A DNA stretch of 64,000 bases, from positions 21,446 to 85,445 of the forward strand of contig CAMJKP010000008.1 of the NCBI GenBank assembly GCA_946406435.1, in the 5' to 3' direction. The position numbers were made by a program, and so were the translations under genes. Numbering within the stretch: the stretch's first letter is position 1; every line of letters starts with the position of its first letter. Origin of the DNA: an uncultured Prevotellaceae bacterium (GTDB taxonomy: Bacteria > Bacteroidota > Bacteroidia > Bacteroidales > Bacteroidaceae). Below the pieces are notes generated by a model. That model was given only the letters and a program-made list of their open reading frames with translations. It had not been told where the DNA came from and made no database searches. Below are positions 33,294 through 44,900 of the stretch, piece after piece.

Positions 33294-35890
33294 TCTACCT
33301 TTATTCCGATGGCCTTTGTTGCATCGGAAGAGTTGCCATATACAAGCTCGTAAGAGCCTTCCTTTGTGTGTATGGTGTTTGTGCCCTCATCAAACCACTC
33401 AAGACTCTTGTCGTTGATGGTGATAGTGGCATTGACTGTCTGACCAGCCTTTACATCCACACGCTTATAGGCACGCAACTGCTTTATAGGACCATTAGGG
33501 TCGCTTGGGTTCTTAACATATACCTGAACAACTTCTGTGCCATCCTTCTTGCCTTTGTTTGTTACAGGGATGGTCATTGTAACGGTCTGTCCCTTAGTTA
33601 TTTTATCAGCAGAGAGAGTGGCATTGCCAATCTCGAAGTCGGTATATGAAAGACCATAGCCGAATGGATAGAGTGGCTTGTCGTTCTTCATATAGCGATA
33701 TGTGCGACCAGCCATGTTATAGTCCTCGAAATCACCGAGTTGCTCTGAGTTCTTATAGAATGTGATAGGGAGCTTACCGCTTGGATTCACCTTGCCATAG
33801 AGCACATCAGCTACAGCCTCACCACCCTTCATGCCTGGGTACCAAGCCTGTACGATAGCGTCACATGACTCTGTCTCTGGCTGAAGACCGATTGCTGAAC
33901 CTGAGCAGTTTACATAGATAACCTTCTTGCCGGCAGCCTTGAGTGCCTTGAGGAAGTTACGCTGAACAGCAGGAAGCTCGATGTTTGTGCGGTCTCCTCC
34001 CTTGAAGCCTTCTATGGTAACAGGCATTTCCTCACCCTCGAGTGAAGCAGCAATACCACCTACAAAGATAATCTTGTCATATCCTGCAAGCTTCTTGATG
34101 ATGTCGTCATAGTTGATGATAGACTCTGTACCTACATTTACGCGGATACTTGCACCCCATGTAGGAACATGTGCAAAGTGAATCTCAATCTTGTATTCCT
34201 TGCCTGCCTCTACCTGAATAGGTGTGCGGGTAGGGGTTACGCGCCATGTATTGAACTTCTGCTTAACCTCACCATTAACGATAACGTCAAAGTCAGAAAC
34301 AGACTCTACGTTGATAACAACTTCGCCTGACTTCTTAGGACGGAAAACAGTCTCATACTGAGCGCTGAAATCTGTAAGATTTACTCCAGGGGCCCACTGA
34401 TAGTTACCTGCTGTTGTCTTGAAGAAAGGAGAGCCGTGCCAAAGTGTTGCGACAGGAGCACCCTCACGCTTTGCATTATTCCAGAAAGTACCCTTGAATC
34501 CCTTCTTTCCCTCGAATGAGAGCTGGTCGAATACATCTGTGACAATCTTATTATCTGTGAGGTCGCATCCCTGCATATACTTTGCCTTCTTGTTGTAGAG
34601 ACGAACGCCGTCAAGAACGGTTGATGTAGTTGTAGGAGTACCGTTATAGTTACCCCACATCATCACCTTGTCGTTTGCGTTAGGACCAATGACAGCCACC
34701 TTCTCATTCTTAGCAAGAGGAAGTACGTTGTTATTGTTCTGAAGAAGTACGATAGACTGACGAGCGATGTCAAGTGCTATCTGAAGATGCTCCTTGCTCT
34801 CAAGTACAGAAGATGGGATCTTGCTCCACTCTACGAGTGAAGGATCATCCATTTCACCGAGGTCAAAACGGCCCTCCAGCAGACGGATAACGTGCTTGTC
34901 AACCTCTGATTCCTTGATAAGATCACGCTTAACTGCCTCTGGAATACTCTTGTAGGCATAGTTGAATCCGCACTCTACATCAGTACCTGCAAGTGTTGCA
35001 CGGGCTGAAGAGTGAACGGCATCGCTTGCCACCTTATGATTCTCGTGGATATCAGAAACAGCTCCACAGTCACTTACTACGAGATACTTGAAGCCCCACT
35101 CATTACGGAGAATATCCTGAAGCAGACGTGTGCTTGAACAGCAAGGCTCATTGTCATAGCGCTGGTATGCACACATCACCTCACGAACCTTTGACTCCTC
35201 AACAAGATACTTGAAGGCTGGGAGATATGTTTCCCAAAGGTCACGGGCAGAGATGTTATTGATATCTGCTGTATGACGGCTCCACTCTGGTCCTGAGTGA
35301 ACGGCATAGTGCTTTGCACAAGCCCAAAGCTTGCGATACTTGGAATTCTCAGGTCCCTGAAGACCACGTACAACGGCATCACCCATGAGTGAGCTGAGGT
35401 ATGGATCCTCACCGTATGTCTCCTGACCGCGTCCCCAACGTGGGTCACGGAATATGTTTACGTTAGGTGTCCAGACAGAAAGTGCATGGAAACGCAGAAC
35501 ATCATCACCTGACTTCTGCAACTCATTCCACTTTGCACGTGCCTCAGTGCTGACAGCGTCGAACACCTTATATACCAAATCATTATTAAAAGAAGCAGCC
35601 ATACCGATAGGCTCAGGGAAGTTGGTCACATTTCCCATATTGGCATAGCCATGAAGAGCCTCGCTCCACCACTGCCAGTGCTTAATGCCGAAACGTGGAA
35701 TTGCAGGAGAGTCATCGAGCATAAGAGATGCCTTCTCCTCAAGTGTGAGACGTGAACACAAATCCACAGCACGCTCATGAGCTGAGAGTGATGTATTCTG
35801 ATAAGGGTATTGTTGAGCATAACAGCTCATTACCACCTTTCCTGAAGGCAGTAATCCAGAGAATAGTAGGATAAATAGTTTTTTCTTCAT
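33290..35890 (-). CDS. GH3 beta-glycosidase with inserted PA14 domain
   Basis: The 866-residue protein has the GH3 barrel with nucleophile aspartate in VVSDCGAV near residue 274, the second alpha/beta domain, and a C-terminal FnIII-like domain. Between about residues 400 and 560 a PA14-like beta insertion (GTFWNNAKREG ... HFAHVPTWGASIRVNVG) interrupts domain 2. Such enzymes are mainly beta-xylosidases or beta-glucosidases. The signal peptide holds LLPSGKVVMSCYAQ, a variant of the LPFGK segment seen in neighbouring genes. It is likely the backbone exo-xylosidase of this locus. Confidence 0.92.
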   Translation of the reverse strand: MKKKLFILLFSGLLPSGKVVMSCYAQQYPYQNTSLSAHERAVDLCSRLTLEEKASLMLDDSPAIPRFGIKHWQWWSEALHGYANMGNVTNFPEPIGMAASFNNDLVYKVFDAVSTEARAKWNELQKSGDDVLRFHALSVWTPNVNIFRDPRWGRGQETYGEDPYLSSLMGDAVVRGLQGPENSKYRKLWACAKHYAVHSGPEWSRHTADINNISARDLWETYLPAFKYLVEESKVREVMCAYQRYDNEPCCSSTRLLQDILRNEWGFKYLVVSDCGAVSDIHENHKVASDAVHSSARATLAGTDVECGFNYAYKSIPEAVKRDLIKESEVDKHVIRLLEGRFDLGEMDDPSLVEWSKIPSSVLESKEHLQIALDIARQSIVLLQNNNNVLPLAKNEKVAVIGPNANDKVMMWGNYNGTPTTTSTVLDGVRLYNKKAKYMQGCDLTDNKIVTDVFDQLSFEGKKGFKGTFWNNAKREGAPVATLWHGSPFFKTTAGNYQWAPGVNLTDFSAQYETVFRPKKSGEVVINVESVSDFDVIVNGEVKQKFNTWRVTPTRTPIQVEAGKEYKIEIHFAHVPTWGASIRVNVGTESIINYDDIIKKLAGYDKIIFVGGIAASLEGEEMPVTIEGFKGGDRTNIELPAVQRNFLKALKAAGKKVIYVNCSGSAIGLQPETESCDAIVQAWYPGMKGGEAVADVLYGKVNPSGKLPITFYKNSEQLGDFEDYNMAGRTYRYMKNDKPLYPFGYGLSYTDFEIGNATLSADKITKGQTVTMTIPVTNKGKKDGTEVVQVYVKNPSDPNGPIKQLRAYKRVDVKAGQTVNATITINDKSLEWFDEGTNTIHTKEGSYELVYGNSSDATKAIGIKVE

Positions 35891-35950
35891 TTTAATTGTA
35901 CCTTTACTAAGGTTGAGATCAATGTCCTTAGACCTTCGTCCTTAGTCTTT

Positions 35951-37978
35951 TTATTTAATTACAAGTGCACCATTCACAGGAATCGTGGCAGAGAAAGCCT
36001 TCTTTGTCACCTTCATGTCCTTAACAGAGCCATTAGGAGTTACACCTTTAATGCCCTTGTCGCTATCGCTATAAACACTTACCGTGCTTCCTACCTCGAA
36101 CATATCCATTGGAATAGTCACCTTCAATGGCTGCTTCTGACCATTTACTGCTGTTACATACCACTTACCATCCTGACTCTTACGAGCAAGAACGATATAC
36201 TTGCCAGGATAACCATCGATATAGCGGATGTCCTCCCATTTTGTTGGAACATTCTTCATGAAATCAACAGCCCATGCAGGAGCATCATTGAGATTGTTAG
36301 GAGCCATAGCAAAATGCTGAACAGGACTCTGGAACAATATTGCTGTTGCTAGGGCGAATACATCAGAAGTTACACGATGACCACCCCACATCTCACTTGA
36401 GTTCTTAGGATTATAGTACCAGTTGAGCGTTGAGCCTCCGAAGTCCATGCTACCCACTACATTACGGATGAATGGAAGGAATGTAGCATCCATTGCCTCA
36501 CGGTCGCACTCGTTCTGACCAAAGTGCAGATTCTCAGAAGCACGTACAGCCTCACTTGCCACATAGTTAGGGAAGAGATATTCCCATCCGCGTGGAAGTG
36601 TACAGCCGTGGAAGATAACGAGGATGTTATGCTTCATAGCATCCATGAGGATATCACGGTAAAGCTCCATGGTGCATTGCTTGTCACCTCCGAAGAAGTC
36701 AACCTTGATACCGCGGATTCCTATGCTCTGCATCCATTCCATCTCCTGCTGACGACGATAAGCTGTGCTCATGCAGTTGCGTGGAGTCTGTGGAGCATCA
36801 TTCCAGATACCGTTTGAGTTGTACCAGAGATAGAGATATACGCCCTTCTCCTTACCATATTTTGCAAGTTCTGCAATACGATCACGACCAATCTGTGTAT
36901 CCCACTGTGCATCAATGAGAAGTGACTCCCATCCCATAGCAGCGGCAAAGTCTATATACTGCTTCTGTGTGTCGAAGTTACAGCTCTCGTCGTTAGCAAT
37001 AATCCATGACCATGCACCACGACCGTATGACTCCTTCACCTTGTCACGAAGCGTAGCAATAGTATTTGCATCTACCTGTGCAGAATTCTGTGCAGCGAGC
37101 ACATCCCATGTAATTGTTGACTCTACAATATTCTTGAGGTTGTCAGAGATAGTGATAGTACGCCAAGGTGTAGTGTCTGGCAAAGCCATCTGAGCACCTG
37201 TTGAGCCATATCCGTTGTTCTCCTTCTGGCTTGGGAAAGAAATCTGATAGTTTCCTGCTCCCTTGTTCTCAAGTTTGCAGCCAGGATAGTTACCTGCAGA
37301 ACCTGTCTCAGAAACGAGAATCCAGATATTCTGTTCCGCAGCACCATGAGTCTTGAAAAGACATGGGAAGGTATAACCTAGTCCCCAACCATTCTTGCCC
37401 ATCTCCTGATCAGCGTCATAATGAGTTTCATAGCTTGGTGCTGTACGTGCGAAACCTGTCATCTCACCCATCTGTGGGCACATGAAGGTTGTTGTACCGT
37501 CAACCATAGAGAAAGATGTAGCCTCGCTGTTCACAACAACGCACATAGCCTCTTTTTTTGATTTCAGCAACTCATACTGGAAAGCGATGTTATTATTACT
37601 TACATTGAATGTAACCTTCATAACATCCTTACCTTCCTTATTAGCGAAGGTATAAACCTGCTGATTTGCCTCGTAATGATTATTCTTACGCTTTATATTA
37701 TATAAGGTGTAGTCAGCTACAATAGCCTTTACCTCAGAAGTGCTTTTTAGGGTGAGATCCTTTGTGAAGTCACCTATATTCGTATTCAGACCGAGGTCTG
37801 ACTTTCCTATACAAGTGGTGTTATTATAAGTCACAACGTATGAAGGCTTACCGTCTTCACATGTTACGGTCACTTTCAGTTTACCGTCAGGAGATACCTG
37901 TGCGTAACTGCCTAACCAAGTCTTCCCAAAGGGAAGGATGTTAGATACTAATGCCAATAAAAGTAGTCTTTTAAACAT
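35951..37978 (-). CDS. GH97 family, likely retaining alpha-galactosidase
   Basis: The 675-residue protein has the GH97 N-terminal beta-super-sandwich, catalytic barrel and C-terminal beta domain. The motif GIKVDFFGGDKQ near residue 424 supplies an aspartate nucleophile, as in the retaining GH97 alpha-galactosidases (also active as beta-L-arabinopyranosidases) rather than the inverting SusB-type alpha-glucosidases. The signal peptide contains LPFGKTWLGSYAQ, encoded by a palindrome-bearing repeat (CTTCCCTTTGGGAAG) like the intergenic one at 39621-39652. It lies 60 bases before the GH3 gene in the operon. Confidence 0.9.
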   Translation of the reverse strand: MFKRLLLLALVSNILPFGKTWLGSYAQVSPDGKLKVTVTCEDGKPSYVVTYNNTTCIGKSDLGLNTNIGDFTKDLTLKSTSEVKAIVADYTLYNIKRKNNHYEANQQVYTFANKEGKDVMKVTFNVSNNNIAFQYELLKSKKEAMCVVVNSEATSFSMVDGTTTFMCPQMGEMTGFARTAPSYETHYDADQEMGKNGWGLGYTFPCLFKTHGAAEQNIWILVSETGSAGNYPGCKLENKGAGNYQISFPSQKENNGYGSTGAQMALPDTTPWRTITISDNLKNIVESTITWDVLAAQNSAQVDANTIATLRDKVKESYGRGAWSWIIANDESCNFDTQKQYIDFAAAMGWESLLIDAQWDTQIGRDRIAELAKYGKEKGVYLYLWYNSNGIWNDAPQTPRNCMSTAYRRQQEMEWMQSIGIRGIKVDFFGGDKQCTMELYRDILMDAMKHNILVIFHGCTLPRGWEYLFPNYVASEAVRASENLHFGQNECDREAMDATFLPFIRNVVGSMDFGGSTLNWYYNPKNSSEMWGGHRVTSDVFALATAILFQSPVQHFAMAPNNLNDAPAWAVDFMKNVPTKWEDIRYIDGYPGKYIVLARKSQDGKWYVTAVNGQKQPLKVTIPMDMFEVGSTVSVYSDSDKGIKGVTPNGSVKDMKVTKKAFSATIPVNGALVIK

Positions 37979-38042
37979 AATATTATTTACTATTTAGCTA
38001 TTTACTATTTACAATTTATTCTGTAATTTTTATATTTACTAT

Positions 38043-38137
38043 ATATTCCCCTATAGCGATAAAATGTATCTACTCCCCCTGTGGGGGTAGGGGGATAGCT
38101 TCCTCCCTACGTGGAAGGGCGGAGGGGGAGAGGCTGT
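38043..38137. repeat. Intercistronic palindromic repeat, copy 2
   Basis: It begins at the stop codon of the GH43 gene and shares CTCCCCCTGTGGGGGTAGGG and GATAAAATGTATCTACTCCC with copies at 22922-23011 and 39567-39652. Confidence 0.8.
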
Positions 38138-39541
38138 TTATTCTTTACAGAACCACTTATCAAGATTAAACAGCTTACAGCCTTTTAATCCTTTGAACAG
38201 GAAGAACACATCGCGGGTGCCTTGTATTTTTGAGACAGGAGCAGAGAAATCCTCCCATTCCTCCCAACCTCCGGTTGGTGCAATATCCACGGTTGCTATC
38301 TTCTCACCCTGAATAGAGTCAAGATGCACCTCAATCTGTCCGCCCTGAAGTGCACTTGCTGCCGTTACTGTTATGGTAGAAGGAACCTTTGTGAAATCCA
38401 CCTCACGAAGCTTTATCCAGTCACCATTGTGTATATCGCTTACCCAAACGCGGTTCTGCTTCTTGTTCCATTCTGACTTGATGCCTTCGGAGAAAGCCAT
38501 TGTCTCACCCTGAACAATCTCAAACGGATTGAGCTTGCCGATAGGAGCAGGACCTTCATGTGTTGGTTTGATGACAGGCAATCGACCGTCCTTCTGCCAT
38601 TCAAACTCCTCTACACATGCACTTCTTGCGAAGCCTCCACCCTTAGGAAGCCAGCCTGTATGGTAGAAGAAATAATTATGTCCCTTGAACTCAATGATAC
38701 CGCTATGGTTTGTAAACGAGTTTGTTTCGTTTGTCTGTGGCATAACCTCACCAACGTAAGTCCAAGGTCCCTGAGCCGTAGGACCCTCAGAATATGCTAT
38801 GCACTCAGGAATACCGCCAGCAGCATAGATAAGGAAATACTTTCCCCAAGCAGAGGCAGCAAGTTCCTTCTTTGTCAAACCTAACTTCTTAATCTCGTCC
38901 TTTGAGAGAGAACGTTGCTTGTGAAGCCAAGGACCTTCAACATATCGCTGGATAGTAGAGTCGCATTTCAACTCTGAATCCAGATGAATCATGTCCTCTG
39001 ATAGCTTCGCACTATAGAAACGTGGGTTTCCCCATCCTATATATGCCTGATTATTCTCATCAATCCATACGGTAGGATCGATGTGATCCCATTTACCGTT
39101 TTCAAAGAGTGGCTTGCCGAGAGCATCGTGATAAGGACCTTCTACCTTGTCAGCAACTCCTACACCGATAGCCATACCACCGCTGATCTTTGAGTGGATA
39201 GGCACATAGAGGTAGAACTTTCCATTACGTTCAATACATTGTGGAGCCCATGAACGGTCATCAGCCCATTTGAAGTCGCATTGGCTCAAAGGACATCCGT
39301 GATCAGTCCAGTTCACCATATCAGCTGTTGAGAACAAACGCCACTCGTTCATCCAGAAGAAGTCAGCATTCTCCTCATCATGTCCAGTGAATACATACAG
39401 TCGATCTCCACTCACCATAGGAGCAGGGTCAGTGGAGAAGCAAGTTTGAGCGATTGGGTTTTGGGCATAGGAAAAGCCCCCCATCCCCCCAAGGGGGAGT
39501 AATGTAGATAGTAATGCCAATGAAAATATTTTCTTAAACAT
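38138..39541 (-). CDS. GH43 arabinofuranosidase/xylosidase with CBM6-like domain, second copy
   Basis: Starting at 39541 the product has 467 residues. An ATG 36 bases upstream was rejected because the leader it adds is encoded by repeat sequence and spoils the signal peptide. The GH43 triad is in STDPAP, HIDPTVWIDENN and YVEGPW, followed by a CBM6-like domain from about residue 335. The signal peptide contains LLPLGGMGGFSYAQ encoded by a CCCCCAAGGGGG palindrome. It resembles the enzyme at 31755-33119, and the pair may split linkage or substitution specificity. Confidence 0.9.
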   Translation of the reverse strand: MFKKIFSLALLSTLLPLGGMGGFSYAQNPIAQTCFSTDPAPMVSGDRLYVFTGHDEENADFFWMNEWRLFSTADMVNWTDHGCPLSQCDFKWADDRSWAPQCIERNGKFYLYVPIHSKISGGMAIGVGVADKVEGPYHDALGKPLFENGKWDHIDPTVWIDENNQAYIGWGNPRFYSAKLSEDMIHLDSELKCDSTIQRYVEGPWLHKQRSLSKDEIKKLGLTKKELAASAWGKYFLIYAAGGIPECIAYSEGPTAQGPWTYVGEVMPQTNETNSFTNHSGIIEFKGHNYFFYHTGWLPKGGGFARSACVEEFEWQKDGRLPVIKPTHEGPAPIGKLNPFEIVQGETMAFSEGIKSEWNKKQNRVWVSDIHNGDWIKLREVDFTKVPSTITVTAASALQGGQIEVHLDSIQGEKIATVDIAPTGGWEEWEDFSAPVSKIQGTRDVFFLFKGLKGCKLFNLDKWFCKE

Positions 39542-39566
39542 AAATTTTATAATTTGCCTTTTACGA

Positions 39567-39652
39567 TTTCCCCCCATAGCGATGAAATGTATCTACTCCC
39601 CCTGGAGGGGGTGAGGAGGGTGGAGCCTTCCCTTTGGGAAGGACGGGTTAGG
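39567..39652. repeat. Intercistronic palindromic repeat, copy 3
   Basis: It begins at the stop codon of the acetylesterase gene. It contains CTCCCCCTGGAGGGGGTGAG, and CCTTCCCTTTGGGAAGGACG at 39621-39640, the form that also occurs inside the GH97 signal peptide. Confidence 0.8.
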
Positions 39653-41185
<1,533 letters not shown>

Positions 41186-41273
41186 TTATTGTTAAGATTA
41201 GAGGTTAGACTATTCGAAAGGCAAATTACAAAAGATATTACCCTTTAGCCTTTGGTTATTGAATATTTGAGTG

Positions 41274-41305
41274 CAAAGATAATAAAAAAACGTAGAAACA
41301 CCAAA
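41274..41305 (-). promoter_or_regulatory. Promoter of the ten-gene glycosidase operon
   Basis: Minus-strand TATCTTTG (41274-41281), a 20-base spacer and TTTG (41302-41305) form a full consensus, 90 bases upstream of the acetylesterase start. Confidence 0.7.
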
Positions 41306-41418
41306 GAATATGATACATAAATTTTGGAAAATCTTCTGTCATTGCTTATAGCAAAGGACGAAATAGTGTAAAATCGACAATTATTCTCTCTTAATAGGAC
41401 TTTTCCGACGTATTATTC

Positions 41419-41523
41419 CTTGTCTCTCCTCGCTTGCCTTCGTTCCTCTTTCGTTCCTGTTTCGTTCCACCTTCGTTTCACCTTCGCTTTGCCTTCGTTC
41501 TCTCTTCGCTTCAGATCGAAGGG
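41419..41523. repeat. 11-bp-period array F
   Basis: Nine units in one orientation and in perfect 11-bp phase: cgttcctcttt, cgttcctgttt, cgttccacctt, cgtttcacctt, cgctttgcctt, cgttctctctt, cgcttcagatc. It lies between the divergent acetylesterase and susC promoters. The rest of 41306-41792 is AT-rich with nothing I recognise. Confidence 0.88.
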
Positions 41524-41792
41524 TAGATAGGCGATAAGGGAAATTTACAAAGAAAGGATAGTGGAATCAAAGCTGTACTTATAGGGATAAATCAATACTT
41601 TTGCCACGTTTTATTTTCTTCATAAAAGATCTGTTCCATAAAAATGACAAAACGCGTACAAATTTACCAAATCTGCATTAAATAGGCAGGAGATATCCTT
41701 AAAGCCACATTTATCCCGTACAATTTTACCAATTTGGTACACAAAGAAAAGTATAAGAAACAAAAGACAAGGTGTATGTCGATATTATTCCA

Positions 41793-41800
41793 TACCTTTG
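41793..41800 (+). promoter_or_regulatory. -7 element of susC
   Basis: TACCTTTG at the right distance to give a leader of about 170 bases. No TTG lies 20 bases upstream, which suggests that an activator may be needed. Confidence 0.5.
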
Positions 41801-41814
41801 CCGCCGAAAATTCC

Positions 41815-41929
41815 AACTAACTCAACAAAGAAAAACTAACTCGACAAAAAGAAACTAACTTGGAAGTAAAAAACTAACTTGGAAGTGTAAAACTGATTTT
41901 TTGCGTGTAAAACTAACTTTAAGAGTGTG
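41815..41929 (+). repeat. 19-bp direct repeats in the susC leader
   Basis: Six units begin AACTAAC or AACTGAT at 41815, 41834, 41853, 41872, 41891 and 41911. The best two are aactaacttggaagt(a/g). They sit between the -7 element and the susC start, so they would be transcribed. Confidence 0.85.
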
Positions 41930-41978
41930 ACGTTTGGAATTATTGAAACTAATTTTAACTCAAAAAACATTTTTGTAA

Positions 41979-44900
41979 ATGAACCTAAACTTAAAGAAGG
42001 CGACATTAGTGGTTACCATGTCCACCGTTATGATGGGCTTGACGCCACTAACTGTAGCAGCGGAGACAGCGGGCTCTATGCCTACTGCTCCTGCAAAAAC
42101 CGGTAAGGTTGTTAGAGGTACCGTAGTTGATTCGCAAGGACCACTGATCGGTGCAACCGTAATGGAGAAGGGTACGAACAATGGTACAGTTACTGATTTC
42201 GATGGTAACTATTCTCTCAAGGTATCAAATCCAGACGCTGTTCTCGAAGTAAAATATGTAGGCTACCTCACGGAGGAGCTTGCTATTACTGGCATGAGCG
42301 TCGTTAATTTCAAACTTAAGGAAGATGGTCATAACCTCAACGAGGTTGTCGTTATCGGTTATGGTACTCAGCGTAAGGAGTCTGTAACTGGTTCTGTGGC
42401 TTCAATGAAGGGTGACATTATGCGTGAAGTTCCTGGTGCAGACATCACACAGGCAATGCAGGGACGTATAGCTGGTGTACAGATGATGCAGACTTCTTCT
42501 AAGCCAGGTGCTTCAATGCAGATTCGTGTACGTGGTACTCGTTCACTCACAGCAGACAACGATCCTTTGATTGTGCTCGACGGTATTCCATTCGCTGGTA
42601 CAATTAACGACATCGACCCAAGCAGCATCAAGTCTATGGATATCCTCAAGGATGCTTCAGCTACAGCAATCTACGGCTCTCGTGGTGCTAACGGTGTAAT
42701 CATGGTTACAACTAACAAGGGTAGTAAGGGTAGCAATGCTCAGATTAAGTACAACATGTACGTGGGTCTGAAAACCAACTTTGCTGAGGTTCCTATGATG
42801 AATGGTGATCAGCTTTCTCAGCTTCGTAAAGTTTCAGGAAAATACAAGAACTCTCTTGACGAGATAGATGGCACAAACACCAATTGGCAGGATCTTCTCT
42901 ATGAGAATGCCTTTACTACAAATCACGATATTTCTGTATCTGGCGGTTCTGCAACAAACAGCTATAACGCAGGTATTTCATACTTCCGTGATGAATCTAT
43001 TATCCCAACACAGAATTTCAAGCGTTACGCTATGCATGGTGCTTTAGATCAGGAAGTTGGACGTTATGTAAAGGTTGGTGTAAGTTCTAACTCCAATTTC
43101 TCTGTTTCACACAATTCAAATCTTGGCCTATATTCTTCATTGAGCTGTTCTCCACTTATCAGCCCATATAATGAGGATGGTTCTCCACGTGAAATTGCAC
43201 AGATGCCACAGGATAAGACATGGGTTGTAACAGGTGACCGTTATAAATCCCTTGGTGATACCTATGCAGATGAAAGCAACACAATGGCTACTTACAACAG
43301 TTTCTATGGCGAGCTTAAGTGCCCCTGGGTTGAAGGTCTTAAGTATCGCATAAACCTTGGTCTTAACTTCCGTTACAGTGATTACGGAACATACACAGGT
43401 TCAGGCGTATTCAGTGCAGATGCCACAACTCCTGGTGAAAACTCAAATACTGAGGCTAAGTGGAACTGGGCTATTGAGCACCTCCTCACATTCGATAGGA
43501 CTTTTGGCAAACACACTATCAATTTCGTAGGACTTTTTGCTGCAGAAAAAGCATATTTACATAAAACCGTACTGGGTGCACAAGATGTGTTCTCTGATTA
43601 TCAGCTTTGGTATAACCCTGGTTATGCTACAACTCAGTCAGTTGGTCCAAACGATCAGAAATATGAAGACCCAGGTCTTACTTCTGTCATGGGACGTATC
43701 ATGTACAACTACGCTGATAAATATATGCTTAGTGTAACTGTACGTAATGACAAATCCAGTCGACTTGCCATAGCAAAGAGAAGCCATACATATCCTGCTA
43801 TCAGCCTTGGTTGGAACATCAGTAAGGAAGAGTTCATGCAAAATATATCATGGGTTAACAACTTGAAACTCCGTGCTGGTTATGGTGAGACATCTAACCA
43901 GGCAGTAGATCCTTTCAAGACTCTCGGTCTGCTCGCTCCTGTTGCTTATAACTTCGGATCAAAGTATGCTACAGGCTTCTATCTCAAGGAAGCTAAGAAC
44001 GATGATCTCGGCTGGGAGTATTCTAACACATACAACGTTGGTGTTGACTTCTCTCTCTTTGGAGGTCGTCTTTCTGGTACTGCTGAATACTATATCCAGA
44101 ATACACACGACTTGCTCCTGTCACTTAATCTTCCAAGTACATCAGGTCTCAAGTCTCAGATGGCTAACGTAGGTAAGACTCAAAATAGAGGTTTTGAGCT
44201 TTCTCTTAACGGCATAATCATCGAGAACAAGGACTGGACTTGGGAGGCAGGTCTCAACTTCTATTCTAACAAGAACGAAATCACAGAGCTTGCTGACGGT
44301 TCTACACGTGACGAGGGTAACGGTTGGTTTGTAGGTCATCCTATCAACGTACTCTACGACTACGAGAAGATTGGAATATGGCAGTCTGACGAGGAAGAGC
44401 TCCGCAAGATTTTGGAGCCAGGTGGTAACGCTGGTATGATTAAGGTTAAGGGTGGATATGACGAGAATGGCAATCCACGTGCAATCAATGCCTCTGACCG
44501 CCAGATTATTGAACTCGACCCATCATGGGAAGGTGGTTTCAACACTCGTGTTGCTTACAAAAACTGGGATCTCTCAATGGTAGCAAGCTTCCGTCATGGT
44601 GGTAAACTCATCTCTACTCTCTATGGTGCATCTGGCTACCTCAATATGCTTACAGGTCGTCGTAACAATGTTGACGTAAACTATTGGACAGAGAATAACC
44701 CAACTAACGATTATCCTTTCCCTGGTGGTATCCTTAGTGGTGATAACCCTAAGTATGGCAACTCTCTCGCACTCTTCTCAGGTTCTTACCTCAAGTTCCG
44801 TACTATCACTCTCGGCTATAACTTCAAGGGTGAGTGGATGAAGAAGGTTGGTCTTACAAGCCTCCGTGCTTATGCTACTGTGACTAACCCATTCGTTCTC

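Noticed and set aside
41186..41978. Hidden regulator gene between the divergent PUL promoters
   Set aside because: No frame of useful length. The region holds repeats and promoters only.
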